Positions 1-7,248 of a DNA stretch of 21,396 nucleotides are shown one piece after another (position 1 is the first letter of the stretch; each line of letters begins with the position of its first letter). The translations under genes were made by a program, and so were the position numbers. The DNA lies in IMG/VR virus record IMGVR_UViG_3300025120_000668, positions 1 to 21,396 of that record; one strand, 5' to 3'. The stretch is from a virus. The notes under the pieces were generated by a model, which was not told the origin of the DNA, did no database searches, and saw only the letters and a program-made list of their open reading frames with translations.

Positions 1-342
1 ACTATTACAGAAGCCTTTACTGATAAGCAAGACATGAAGAGACTAGGAAGTTTTTGGAAGATAGGTGATGAAGGGAGAGTCTTTTTCTTAAGAGATTATC
101 CATACCATACTCAAAACTCAATAATTGTTAGTTATATTGCAGGCGATGGTAGAGTTCCTTCGGCTATACATAAGGCTACAACAATGTTAGTTGCGGCTGA
201 ATTATTAAGACACGATGACCAAACAATCATGATTGCTGAAACTGGTGGTAATATATCTACTAAAGAAAAGTATGATATTTTAACAACTGAAGCCAACGAA
301 ATCTTAAAGGGCAAAGGCGACCTCGTTTACTTATTGGAGTGA
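1..342 (+). CDS. Head-tail adaptor/connector-like protein (5' partial)
   Basis: The reading frame is open from base 1, and the codons before the first ATG at 34 are also open. The gene therefore begins left of the window and only its last 113 residues are visible. The visible part is mixed beta then alpha: a strand-rich stretch around FFLRDYPYHTQNSIIVSYIAG, a helix starting at VPSAIHKATTMLVAAELLRH, then a second helix ending in the C-terminal LVYLLE. Two helices after a small beta region resemble the gp6/gp15-type head-tail connectors of HK97-like and SPP1-like viruses, which form a ring under the portal. Its position just before a probable tail terminator and the tail tube supports a head-completion role. 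No catalytic motif is visible. The exact family is inferred mostly from gene order. Confidence 0.5.
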   Translation, partial: TITEAFTDKQDMKRLGSFWKIGDEGRVFFLRDYPYHTQNSIIVSYIAGDGRVPSAIHKATTMLVAAELLRHDDQTIMIAETGGNISTKEKYDILTTEANEILKGKGDLVYLLE

Positions 343-346
343 TTCT

Positions 347-1477
347 ATGGCTATTGGTGATTGGCGTTCTCATGTAATAAGAAAGAGTGCCGCCACTTAC
401 TTAGGAAGAGAGGGCTTTGGAGGAACAGGTTCAAACTTAGATTCTATGGATAGAACTCAATTACAGAACCTAATTAGAGCCGCTAATGATAGATATAATC
501 CAAAAATAAAAGAGTTAGAGGCTAAAGTTGCCACTACTAAAGATGGTGGGTCGGCTAATATTGGATATAAAAGAGATTTAGAACAGGAAAGAAAAAAAAG
601 GGATAATCAAATTGCTCCGGCAGTTCAGCGACTAAAATCTCAAAGAGCAACACCTAAACAACAAAATTGGAAACAGATGTTAAAACCTAATGTTCAATCA
701 ACAGGAACTCAACAACCCGCTACAAGTGTAGTAGATGCAACAAGAAATGTTCCACCTATGATGGATTTACCTCCGGTTCAAGGAGAAAAACCTGCTGACT
801 TAGCGGGCTTTGCTAGACAAAGAGGATATATGGGACAGCAAACTCCACAACAAAATGTTAAAACATCAGCACAATTAAGTCAAGAAGCACAACAAAGAAA
901 AGTTACACAAGAAGCAACACAAGCGGCTTCACAACCAACTCCTCAGCAAAGACAAAGAACCGGCCCACCTCCTAAAAGAATGACTACGGCACAATTAAGT
1001 CAACAAGCACAACAAAATCGAGAAAAAACTGCTAATCAACCTTACGACCCACCTAAAGATGCTCAAGGCAATCCTATTCCACCAAAAGAAATTCCTAATG
1101 TCAATCAACAGTTGATACAACAGAATAAAAGAATGAATGAAAAATATTTACGGGAGTTAGGAAGAACAGCAACAACCCCTAAACAACAAAAAAAGGATGC
1201 TAAGGCAAAGGCTAGACAACAAAAAACTCAACAAAGATTAGCACAACAGCAACAAAGACAACAAGAGAAAGAAGCAAAGCGTCAAGCAAAACAAAATCCT
1301 AGAGCCGGTGGACAACTAGTTAGAAGAAACCCTAATTCAAGTAATCCTAATAGTAGGTTAGTTCCTAGAGGGACTGGGCGTAGGCAAAATCCGGTATTAA
1401 GGCCAAAACAAACTGGTGTACCAATAGGAAAGAGTGATGAACTTTCAAAATCAATTAAGAACATACTAAGGAGATGA
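347..1477 (+). CDS. Glutamine-rich, basic, disordered virion-associated protein
   Basis: I do not recognise this 376-residue protein. The first ~100 residues look ordered and helical, beginning MAIGDWRSHVIRKSAATYLG with a charged helix near residues 50-95. From ~100 onward it is low complexity, rich in Gln, Lys, Arg, Pro, Asn and Thr, with runs such as QQRLAQQQQRQQ near 295-310. It lacks hydrophobic-core segments and should be largely disordered and strongly basic. The last residues (SDELSKSIKNILRR) could form a short amphipathic helix. One segment is duplicated (TAQLSQQAQQ and SAQLSQEAQQ). The start ATG follows the previous stop by four bases, with GGAGTGA as SD. The position between the adaptor and the tail terminator suggests a head-neck or packaged-DNA-associated protein. 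Function is unknown. Confidence 0.75.
   Translation: MAIGDWRSHVIRKSAATYLGREGFGGTGSNLDSMDRTQLQNLIRAANDRYNPKIKELEAKVATTKDGGSANIGYKRDLEQERKKRDNQIAPAVQRLKSQRATPKQQNWKQMLKPNVQSTGTQQPATSVVDATRNVPPMMDLPPVQGEKPADLAGFARQRGYMGQQTPQQNVKTSAQLSQEAQQRKVTQEATQAASQPTPQQRQRTGPPPKRMTTAQLSQQAQQNREKTANQPYDPPKDAQGNPIPPKEIPNVNQQLIQQNKRMNEKYLRELGRTATTPKQQKKDAKAKARQQKTQQRLAQQQQRQQEKEAKRQAKQNPRAGGQLVRRNPNSSNPNSRLVPRGTGRRQNPVLRPKQTGVPIGKSDELSKSIKNILRR
869..1016 (+). repeat. Imperfect direct repeat within the Gln-rich gene
   Basis: A 28-base unit at 869-896 (GCACAATTAAGTCAAGAAGC followed by ACAACAAA) recurs at 989-1016 with one mismatch (G to C), exactly 120 bases downstream. The spacing keeps the frame, so the protein carries AQLSQ(E/Q)AQQ twice. 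This points to local duplication in a disordered region. Confidence 0.7.
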
Positions 1478-1480
1478 GTT

Positions 1481-1684
1481 ATGTCTAGCAAACAATTAGT
1501 TGCAGACTTTAGAAAATTTGTAGAAATACAAAAAGAAAGACAAGCGGCTACTCAAGAACTTTCTCAAATATTAGGTATTGATGTATCTTTTAGTGATGAA
1601 GAAGTTATTGAATATGCAATGCAATCTTACAATAAAGTATTGCAGAAACAAATAGCGGAGGATGTTTTGAAATGGATGAAGTAA
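1481..1684 (+). CDS. Small helical protein of the head-tail joining region
   Basis: This 67-residue protein is probably all helical. Charged/hydrophobic heptad-like patterning covers residues 5-30 (LVADFRKFVEIQKERQAATQ), and a second helix runs from ~40 (SDEEVIEYAMQSYNKVLQKQ) to the end. It has no cysteine, signal peptide or membrane segment. A strong SD, AAGGAGATGA, precedes the ATG. Its 3' end overlaps the next gene by 13 bases, so the two are probably translationally coupled. By position it could be a small head-completion or tail-completion partner. I do not recognise the family. Confidence 0.7.
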   Translation: MSSKQLVADFRKFVEIQKERQAATQELSQILGIDVSFSDEEVIEYAMQSYNKVLQKQIAEDVLKWMK

Positions 1685-2181
1685 GTTTACTAATAGATTT
1701 AGTTTCAAGTAAGTGGAGTTCTTCTGTAACTACATTAATCAACGAAGGAAAAATAACTGCTGACCATGCAGGAACTCCTAACTTTGTTGATGTTAGAACA
1801 TTACAAAAGAATAAGGGAGTTAGATATGACTTAACGGCTAAAGATGTTATAATATTCTTTGAAGACTCTCAAAACATAACCTATCCAACAATACATTTTG
1901 ATTTAAGAAACGAAACTCATTCGTTTACAATGCACATGAGAACTATACATGATGAAAGAGCCGGTACGGATGCTGCCTTTGGAAAAGATAGGCTAAAGGC
2001 TTTATACTTGATAGCCCGTCATACGCTTGAGCGAGGTCGTAAAGGTTATACCGCAAGTGATGGTTCTAAGTTCAATCAAGTCTTTGTAGGTTCAAGAAGC
2101 GAAAGCAACGATAGAGCGAAGAGGTTATTCGGTTATAAATTAACAGTAGAAACAAAACGATTCGCATTAACACTCCCTTAG
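1672..2181 (+). CDS. Probable tail terminator / tail completion protein
   Basis: This 169-residue alpha/beta protein lies directly upstream of the tail tube gene, the usual place for the tail terminator. That protein caps the finished tube and mates it to the head. A helix (SLLIDLVSSKWSSSVTTLIN) is followed by strands (KDVIIFFEDSQ, TIHFDLRNETHSFTMHMRT), a helix near residues 105-125 (DRLKALYLIARHTLERG) and a final strand with basic residues (GYKLTVETKRFALTLP). This helix-sheet-helix-sheet order and length match the lambda gpU / SPP1 gp17-like terminator fold. The start at 1672 has GGAGGA about nine bases upstream and overlaps the previous gene. The assignment rests on order, length and secondary-structure pattern. 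A tail-completion protein of a different fold is the alternative. Confidence 0.55.
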   Translation: MDEVSLLIDLVSSKWSSSVTTLINEGKITADHAGTPNFVDVRTLQKNKGVRYDLTAKDVIIFFEDSQNITYPTIHFDLRNETHSFTMHMRTIHDERAGTDAAFGKDRLKALYLIARHTLERGRKGYTASDGSKFNQVFVGSRSESNDRAKRLFGYKLTVETKRFALTLP

Positions 2182-2192
2182 TAAGTAAGTAA

Positions 2193-2205
2193 AAGGAAGG
2201 AGAGG
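2193..2205 (+). promoter_or_regulatory. Strong ribosome binding site of the tail tube gene
   Basis: The purine tract AAGGAAGGAGAGG lies 6 bases before the ATG at 2212 in one of the few short intergenic gaps of the cluster, preceded by a GTAAGTAAGTAA repeat. It gives more than one SD match. This fits high expression, because the tube protein is needed in many copies per virion. Confidence 0.6.
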
Positions 2206-2211
2206 AACAGC

Positions 2212-3837
2212 ATGGCAAACACAGATATATTTTTAGGAAGCGGGGCAAGTATAACATTTATACCAGAAAATGATTTATTTTTAGGTATAGGATTAAAAAG
2301 TGGTGGAGGAGCGTTAGACGATTCTGCACAAAGTATCATACAAGTAAGTTCAACTTTTGATACCGACTTTGAATTAGTTACTAATTTATACAAAGGTTGT
2401 CTTTTAGAAAGATATAATACAAGTGATGCCTTACAATCCACTCATAGAATAACATCAAATACTGCTAATACAGTAACTATTAGTCCTTCTGCTTCAGCCG
2501 CTTCTAATGATTATTTTGTAATTAAGTCCTATGGCGCACCTGTTCCTGCCCCAGTTGATACAGCAAAAAGACTACTTTCCGACCAATGGTTAGGTATTCT
2601 TGAAAGTGCTACTTTCCCAACTAGTGAAGTTGAAATGAAACAACAGAATCTTTCTCTTGGTGGTTCAAGAAACTTCACTTATCAATACAAGGGCATTACT
2701 TCTTTTACCGGAGGTAACTTAGGTCTTGTAGCAAATCATGGAGCATGGCTATATTATTTCTTAGGAAAGTGTACTACGCTAACATGCAGCACGGATGCGT
2801 TGACAACTGCATTATCTAGTGATGCACATAGACAAACTTTGGCTCACGGTTCAAGCGATAATAATAGTTTCTTGATTCGTTCTATGAATGAGACTACTGC
2901 TGAAGTTGCGGCAGGTGACGATGCAGTTATTGGCGGCATTGTTGAAACAGGGCCAATATTTAGAAGAACTGTTGGTACTAAGATATGTCCACCTATTACT
3001 CCTTTTGAGGCCACTGATGCTCAATTAGACTTTTACCATAAATTAGATAGGCCAACTGGTTCGACTACATTAACAAAGGCAATCACATATACTTTTACTG
3101 AACAAGATGGAGATTTACTACCGTCTTTTTCATTGGAACAAAACCTATCTAAACTAACAGGAACAAATCAGTACAGAACAGGAACAGAAACCGATGAAAG
3201 TTTAAACTTCGTTAAAATCGCTAGAGGATGTAGAGTTAATACTTTAACCATGACCGCTAATGAAAATGAAGAAGTTAAAATGACTATGGATTTATCAACA
3301 AGAAATGTTCACTCCTTAGCCTCCGATGAAGTTTATGATGCTAGGAGAGGGGTTACTGATGAAACAGCATTCGTTAATTATGAGTCTAGCACTAATGCAG
3401 ACCAAACTAGAGAACCGTTCTTTTTCTCCGATGGAACTTTTAAATTATTAGGAAGCACTTTCTTGAAGATTAATTCATTAACTTTAACCATGAATAATAA
3501 TCTACAAGATAGGAGATTCTTAGGGGTTGGGAGTAAAGATGTCCAAGAGTCTATACCTGCACAAAGAACATATGAGATTTCATTTACTGGTCATGTTACA
3601 GATGATGCTCTTTACACCGCATTACTAAACGATTCGGAAGATACTACTCAAACCATAGAATTAATTTTTACAAAATCTAATGGAGAAACGATTACACTAA
3701 AGTTTGAAGACTATTTTATTAGCGCAAATAATTTCCCTATTGCAGAAGATAAAGGGCCAATTGTTGTGGAAGCAACAGTAATGCCAAGAAATCTTAATGC
3801 TTGCACTGTGAAAACACACTGGATTCTACAGGGGTGA
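2212..3837 (+). CDS. Major tail tube protein
   Basis: This 541-residue protein is predicted to be mostly beta. The C-terminal part has the tube-protein pattern: strands with LKINSLTLTMNNNLQDRRFL (about 418-437), then QRTYEISFTGHVTDDALY (about 450-467) and a last strand ending in VEATVMPRNL. Tail tube proteins carry the same layout: a beta strand, a loop with NNxL, then a strand with a small-domain helix. It sits between the terminator and the chaperone/tape-measure genes, the canonical place. At 541 residues it is much longer than typical tube proteins (150-250). The extra length is an N-terminal beta-rich domain (about 44-112, with SNTANTVTIS) and a middle region that may decorate the tail surface. 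No signal peptide or catalytic motif is seen. The role call is firm. The exact family is not. Confidence 0.8.
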   Translation: MANTDIFLGSGASITFIPENDLFLGIGLKSGGGALDDSAQSIIQVSSTFDTDFELVTNLYKGCLLERYNTSDALQSTHRITSNTANTVTISPSASAASNDYFVIKSYGAPVPAPVDTAKRLLSDQWLGILESATFPTSEVEMKQQNLSLGGSRNFTYQYKGITSFTGGNLGLVANHGAWLYYFLGKCTTLTCSTDALTTALSSDAHRQTLAHGSSDNNSFLIRSMNETTAEVAAGDDAVIGGIVETGPIFRRTVGTKICPPITPFEATDAQLDFYHKLDRPTGSTTLTKAITYTFTEQDGDLLPSFSLEQNLSKLTGTNQYRTGTETDESLNFVKIARGCRVNTLTMTANENEEVKMTMDLSTRNVHSLASDEVYDARRGVTDETAFVNYESSTNADQTREPFFFSDGTFKLLGSTFLKINSLTLTMNNNLQDRRFLGVGSKDVQESIPAQRTYEISFTGHVTDDALYTALLNDSEDTTQTIELIFTKSNGETITLKFEDYFISANNFPIAEDKGPIVVEATVMPRNLNACTVKTHWILQG

Positions 3838-3842
3838 TTTGC

Positions 3843-3968
3843 ATGGTATCGAGAGAAGATATAATTAGAATGACGCAAATTGAAAAGGCTAAAAAGCCTA
3901 AGCGTCAAGCAAAAAAGACAACTACAAAGGCCAAGGAGGAGAAAAAAGAAACTCCAAAGGCTGAGTAA
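3843..3968 (+). CDS. Tiny lysine-rich protein after the tail tube gene
   Basis: This 41-residue ORF has its ATG five bases after the tube stop codon. The SD (AGGGGTGAT) overlaps that stop. The first ~15 residues (MVSREDIIRMTQIEKAKK) can form a short helix. The rest is almost only Lys, Thr, Ala, Glu and Pro (KKTTTKAKEEKKE), highly charged and disordered. It is too short for ordinary ORF cut-offs, but its spacing and SD fit the cluster. It could bind DNA, RNA or an acidic partner, or be an accessory of tail assembly. No family is recognised. Confidence 0.6.
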   Translation: MVSREDIIRMTQIEKAKKPKRQAKKTTTKAKEEKKETPKAE

Positions 3969-3976
3969 ATATAAAC

Positions 3977-4018
3977 TCCACCAACACCGTTTGTTTGTTT
4001 GTTGGTTTTGAAGGTGGA
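3977..4018 (+). promoter_or_regulatory. Potential SD-sequestering hairpin before the tail chaperone gene
   Basis: In the 54-base gap before the chaperone ATG, TCCACC (3977-3982) is complementary to GGTGGA (4013-4018), which contains the SD. AAC (3983-3985) can pair with GTT (4001-4003). Alternatively CCAAC (3981-3985) pairs with GTTGG (4001-4005). The loop carries a tandem GTTT repeat. Folding would hide the SD and lower chaperone translation relative to the tube gene. This is inferred from complementarity only. Confidence 0.4.
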
Positions 4019-4022
4019 TGAA

Positions 4023-4388
4023 ATGACTGAAAAGAAAGTAATAAGTGATAAGAGTGCTTTATTTGCACTACAAGAGCCTACGCTACATTATATTAAGGTA
4101 GCACCCGACCAAGAAGAGTATCTAAAAGTGTGGGTAAAAGAACCCACATGGTTAGAAACTGAAAAAGCGTTAAATTCTGTTATGAAAATTGACGCTAGAA
4201 CTCAGAATTTAGATATAGATTTAAATGCCATGTATCGTTATATGATGGATAATTTTATATCTAAAACTGAACCATCCCTCTCAAGTATTGATATGCTAAA
4301 ACTAAGTCCTTATGTTGGCAATCAAATTAAAGAAATACTACCAAATCCTATGTCATTAATGCAGGAGGATGACGAAAAAAAGGAATGA
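4023..4388 (+). CDS. Tail assembly chaperone, G-like ORF
   Basis: This 121-residue protein lies between the tube and tape measure genes, where lambda G/GT-type chaperones are encoded. These bind the tape measure protein and recruit tube subunits. The N-terminal ~50 residues are mixed (YIKVAPDQEEYLKVWVKEPT). The remainder is helical (LETEKALNSVMKIDA, MYRYMMDNFI) and ends in an acidic tail (QEDDEKKE). The ATG at 4023 is chosen because GGTGGA ends five bases upstream. A longer TTG start at 3999 would lie inside the regulatory hairpin. The 3' end carries a canonical A AAA AAG slippery site, so a share of ribosomes should move to the -1 frame and extend the product through the next ORF. The stop overlaps the next ATG as ATGA. 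Confidence 0.7.
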   Translation: MTEKKVISDKSALFALQEPTLHYIKVAPDQEEYLKVWVKEPTWLETEKALNSVMKIDARTQNLDIDLNAMYRYMMDNFISKTEPSLSSIDMLKLSPYVGNQIKEILPNPMSLMQEDDEKKE

Positions 4389-4417
4389 TTAGGAAGGCGT
4401 TAAAAGGAAAGCCTTCC
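4363..4417 (+). other. Programmed -1 ribosomal frameshift signal (G to GT chaperone)
   Basis: Three elements lie in order. An SD-like AGGAGG is at 4363-4368. Seven bases later comes the heptamer A AAA AAG (4376-4382), in the correct zero-frame phase (GAA AAA AAG). Nine bases after that a perfect 7-bp stem forms from GGAAGGC (4392-4398) and GCCTTCC (4411-4417). A -1 slip continues GGA ATG ATT, exactly the frame of the downstream ORF, giving a ~189-residue fusion. The arrangement copies the E. coli dnaX signal and serves the same purpose as lambda G/GT. Without slippage the zero-frame stop follows two codons later. Confidence 0.75.
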
Positions 4418-4591
4418 GATGTAAAGACTATTAGTTTAATAATGGTCTATACTCTATCTTCTGCATTAAGCATAAGTCCCTTAGAGGTGTATAAAATGCC
4501 AGTTAGTTTAGTAAAAGATTTATTAACTGTTCATGGTGTAATTGAAACAATAAAGGGCGAAGAACTGGAAAAAGCAAGAAATAGACGGTGA
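4385..4591 (+). CDS. Tail assembly chaperone, T-like extension ORF
   Basis: This 68-residue ORF is helical and basic (MIRKALKGKPSDVKTISLIM, then helices containing ALSISPLEVY and LVKDLLTVHGVIE). It lies in the -1 frame relative to the upstream chaperone and is open across the overlap. It is best read as the C-terminal T part of a GT fusion that contacts the tape measure protein or tube. It has its own ATG within the ATGA overlap and might also be made by re-initiation. The nearest SD-like sequence ends 16 bases before that ATG, which is too far for ordinary initiation and suits a frameshift stimulator better. The ORF ends at the start of the tape measure gene. Confidence 0.7.
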   Translation: MIRKALKGKPSDVKTISLIMVYTLSSALSISPLEVYKMPVSLVKDLLTVHGVIETIKGEELEKARNRR

Positions 4592-4596
4592 AGTTA

Positions 4597-6531
4597 ATGA
4601 GTGACCTCGAAAAGACAGAAAGAGAAATAGAAAGTCTTGGAGATTCATTAGCAAGTTTAGAAAGAGTTTCCTTTCGTTCGGGTGTTGAGTTTAAAGGGCT
4701 ATTTAAAGAAGTAACTGATGCCGCTAATTCATTAAGTTCAGCCGGTAAAAAATGGACTATTTTTAGTAGGTTAGTTTCCGGTACTCCTCTTTGGAAAGTA
4801 CAAAACTATCTAAGAGGTGCCTTGGGTATCTTATCCGAGTTTTCTATAGCGTCTCAAGAAAATGCTAAAGCAAGAAATAAACAAAATGACTCTATTGTTA
4901 AGAATATAAAGAATTACGATACTCTTAATACCGCAATGAAAGACACTATGGCTGCTTATGAGAACTATAGAAAGGGAATTGCTGAAGAAGCAGATATGAA
5001 TGTTTTAAAAGAACAAATACAAGATACTGCGGCATTTCAAATAGCACTCAAAGCAACAGGTGACGAAGCCTATGCTATGGCTAAAGCCTACAATAGTGTT
5101 TCGGAAAAACATAAGCAAATGCGAAAGGAAGAAGAAGATGTCATAAAAATGGCAAAAAAGGCTCACGCTTTTGATAAAGATAGATTAGTATTAGCAGAAA
5201 AAGCGGCTAGAAAAAAATCAAAAGAAAGAGGCTTTGGCGAAGAACAGACTGAACTTGAAGTAAAAGATGCCGTCAAAAGAGAAAAAAGAAAAATGTCCAA
5301 AGAACAAGAAGGCATTTCTAAAGACAGTAAAAAAGAAGGCTTTGAAAGTTTAAAGAAAAGTTTCTTTGACCCTAAACAATTCAAGGCTCTTGCTTTACCT
5401 TTCGCTCCTTTAATGGGTATGTATAAATTAGCAAAGAATAGAAAGAAGTATCAACAGATGATATTGGATTTTAACAATATGATGCAAAAGTCAATATTAC
5501 CTAATTTACAAAAGATGATATTATTTGTCATATTTGGAGCAATAGCATTCCTATTATTTGTAAAAGCCGCATATGAAATATTCAAAGTATTAGAAGAAAT
5601 GGGATTGATAGCCGACATAAAAGACTTTGTTATAGGAGTATTTAGTGTAGTGATGGATATATTCAAGATAGCCTTTGCCTTTATTGGCGGAGACTATGAG
5701 AAAGCATTTGAACTAATACCACCTATGTTAGAGAAGGTAAAGGACTTATTAATAGACGGAGGGAAACTGCTAGTCGAATTGGCATGGACTACATTAGTAG
5801 CAGGATTTGGATTAATAATAGATTTCTTCAATGAAATGTTTAGTAATCCTACCTTCGCCGCCGCAGTAATAGAGTATGCAGTTCAAGCAGGTATGTTGGT
5901 AGCGGGAGTTTGGATGGCAAAGACATTGGTTGCTATGGGACTACAGTTGCTTGCTACTTATGCACTACCACTAGCAGTATTTGTTTTAGTGGCGGCTTTC
6001 TTAGTAGCCCTATATACTCAATACAAAGAAGAAATAAACGACCTGCTACTTAAGATAATTAGAGAACCTGTAGAGTTTGTTGCTAAATTACTTAATTATA
6101 TGACTAATGGTGATTTCTTTAGTGACATAGTAAGCACACTACAAGACTTTGCTAAAAGTTTCGTTTTCAAAGTAAGTCTAGTTAAAGGAGCCAAAAAATT
6201 CTTTGGTAAGATAAAAGATAGAGTTGGTTCTTCGTTGAGTAAGAGTATGTCTAGTAAAAAGATAAAGGGGGCATTTGCCAGTGGCGGTATAGTTTCCGCT
6301 TCCGGCTTACAATTAGTTGGTGAGAGTGGGCCGGAATTAGTTAAGTTACCTGCGGGTAGTAGAGTACACAATAGTAGTGATTCTATGAAGATGGGAGATA
6401 CTAACATCAACATTACTATAAACGCCAAAGATACTTCCGATGCTGAATTAAGAAGGATAGCAGACCAAGTTGGAAATATGATAACAAATAAAATTAATAG
6501 GAGTGTTTCTTCTAGTGGATTTGTGAGATGA
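4597..6531 (+). CDS. Tail tape measure protein
   Basis: This 644-residue protein sets tail length and is later ejected with the DNA. The N-terminal part is long-helical and coiled-coil-like (about 1-45, 75-190), and a Lys/Glu-rich helix follows (about 190-270). Hydrophobic segments then occur near 308-335 (MILFVIFGAIAFLLFVKAAY), 345-365, 390-410 and 425-475 (PLAVFVLVAAFLVALYTQY). The C-terminal segment has the hallmark GGIVSASGLQLVGESGPELV, then LPAGSRVHN, seen at the end of many tape measure proteins. The ATG at 4597 is preferred because GGTGA is five bases upstream, although the frame is also open to a GTG at 4588. By the usual rule of ~0.15 nm per residue, the tail would be ~95-100 nm. No lysozyme or peptidase motif is seen. 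Confidence 0.9.
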   Translation: MSDLEKTEREIESLGDSLASLERVSFRSGVEFKGLFKEVTDAANSLSSAGKKWTIFSRLVSGTPLWKVQNYLRGALGILSEFSIASQENAKARNKQNDSIVKNIKNYDTLNTAMKDTMAAYENYRKGIAEEADMNVLKEQIQDTAAFQIALKATGDEAYAMAKAYNSVSEKHKQMRKEEEDVIKMAKKAHAFDKDRLVLAEKAARKKSKERGFGEEQTELEVKDAVKREKRKMSKEQEGISKDSKKEGFESLKKSFFDPKQFKALALPFAPLMGMYKLAKNRKKYQQMILDFNNMMQKSILPNLQKMILFVIFGAIAFLLFVKAAYEIFKVLEEMGLIADIKDFVIGVFSVVMDIFKIAFAFIGGDYEKAFELIPPMLEKVKDLLIDGGKLLVELAWTTLVAGFGLIIDFFNEMFSNPTFAAAVIEYAVQAGMLVAGVWMAKTLVAMGLQLLATYALPLAVFVLVAAFLVALYTQYKEEINDLLLKIIREPVEFVAKLLNYMTNGDFFSDIVSTLQDFAKSFVFKVSLVKGAKKFFGKIKDRVGSSLSKSMSSKKIKGAFASGGIVSASGLQLVGESGPELVKLPAGSRVHNSSDSMKMGDTNINITINAKDTSDAELRRIADQVGNMITNKINRSVSSSGFVR

Positions 6532-6535
6532 TAAA

Positions 6536-7240
6536 ATGACTAAAGTATATTTGAAAATACAAAATCATGGTGCGGGAGATGGGCTGACTACGAATGTTAT
6601 ACCTCTAAAGGTAAATAGTGTTGGTATAAGTGTCTCTAAATCAATACCTTCGTTTCCTATTCCTTTGTCCGGTGTAGCAACGGGTGAGTCTATAACAGCC
6701 GCATTAGATTTAGGTATGGCAACTAAAAACATTTCAATACAAGGAGTAATAATGGATGAAAATATTACTAAAGTCATTAACGGAACTTACACTCTTAGGC
6801 GATTTACAGCCCATGAAATAGCGCAAATGATTGCATCGGGAGTTGATTCAACAGGATTTGCTAAGAATCAAGCAGTAAATGAATTGGTGGTTTTAATCCC
6901 TTCCTTTGTTGCTAGTGATTATAATTATAGAGGCACTTGTAGTGTAAGTGACCATAAAAATAAAACAGCATGTGAAGCCGCAGGAGCAACTTGGACACAG
7001 ACGGTTGATGGTAATAGCACTAGAGATGCAGGTCAAAATGTTCCATTTAACTTTGCTTCAAGAGGAGACAATGACGCCTTAGACAATATAGGAGTTCCTG
7101 CCAAAATATCTTCCTTCCCCGACTTTGAAACTGACACAGGAATGACAGGATTCATTAGAACTTTTGGTTGTGACATCAGTGGAGAAGCATTTGAATTAAC
7201 ATTTAATTTAGACTTTGAAACAGCAATTATAGTACCATAG
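6536..7240 (+). CDS. Distal tail / tail tip structural protein candidate
   Basis: This 234-residue, mostly beta protein directly follows the tape measure gene, where siphoviruses encode the distal tail (Dit) protein that links tube and tip. Strands are apparent in the N-terminal ~70 residues (VYLKIQN, VNSVGISVSK, NISIQGVIMD) and at the end (FIRTFGCDISGEAFELTF). A helix (RFTAHEIAQMIASGV) lies near 88-102. NISIQGVIMDE resembles the strand motif of tube-like and Dit-like folds. Residues ~133-153 hold a two-cysteine insert (GTCSVSDHKN, then CEAAGATW) that recurs in the tail fibre product. A second tube-like adaptor is the alternative. SD-like GAGATGA precedes the ATG. Confidence 0.5.
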   Translation: MTKVYLKIQNHGAGDGLTTNVIPLKVNSVGISVSKSIPSFPIPLSGVATGESITAALDLGMATKNISIQGVIMDENITKVINGTYTLRRFTAHEIAQMIASGVDSTGFAKNQAVNELVVLIPSFVASDYNYRGTCSVSDHKNKTACEAAGATWTQTVDGNSTRDAGQNVPFNFASRGDNDALDNIGVPAKISSFPDFETDTGMTGFIRTFGCDISGEAFELTFNLDFETAIIVP

Positions 7241-7248
7241 GTGATAAT

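Noticed and set aside
3820-3968. Frameshift extension of the tube protein into the Lys-rich ORF
   Set aside because: The small ORF is in the -1 frame, but the end of the tube gene has no X XXY YYZ heptamer, and the small ORF has its own ATG and SD.
3988-4004. GTTT tandem repeat as a CRISPR or phase-variation tract
   Set aside because: Only about four 4-base units with no spacer structure; best explained as the loop of the hairpin.
3999-4022. Longer chaperone start at TTG 3999
   Set aside because: The added codons lie within the hairpin and the SD. The ATG at 4023 has a GGTGGA at proper distance.
4588-4596. GTG start of the tape measure gene
   Set aside because: The GTG is part of the GGTGA SD of the ATG at 4597.
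5500-6060. Hydrophobic stretches as a separate holin or membrane gene
   Set aside because: They are in one continuous tape measure frame, and such helices are normal in tape measure proteins.
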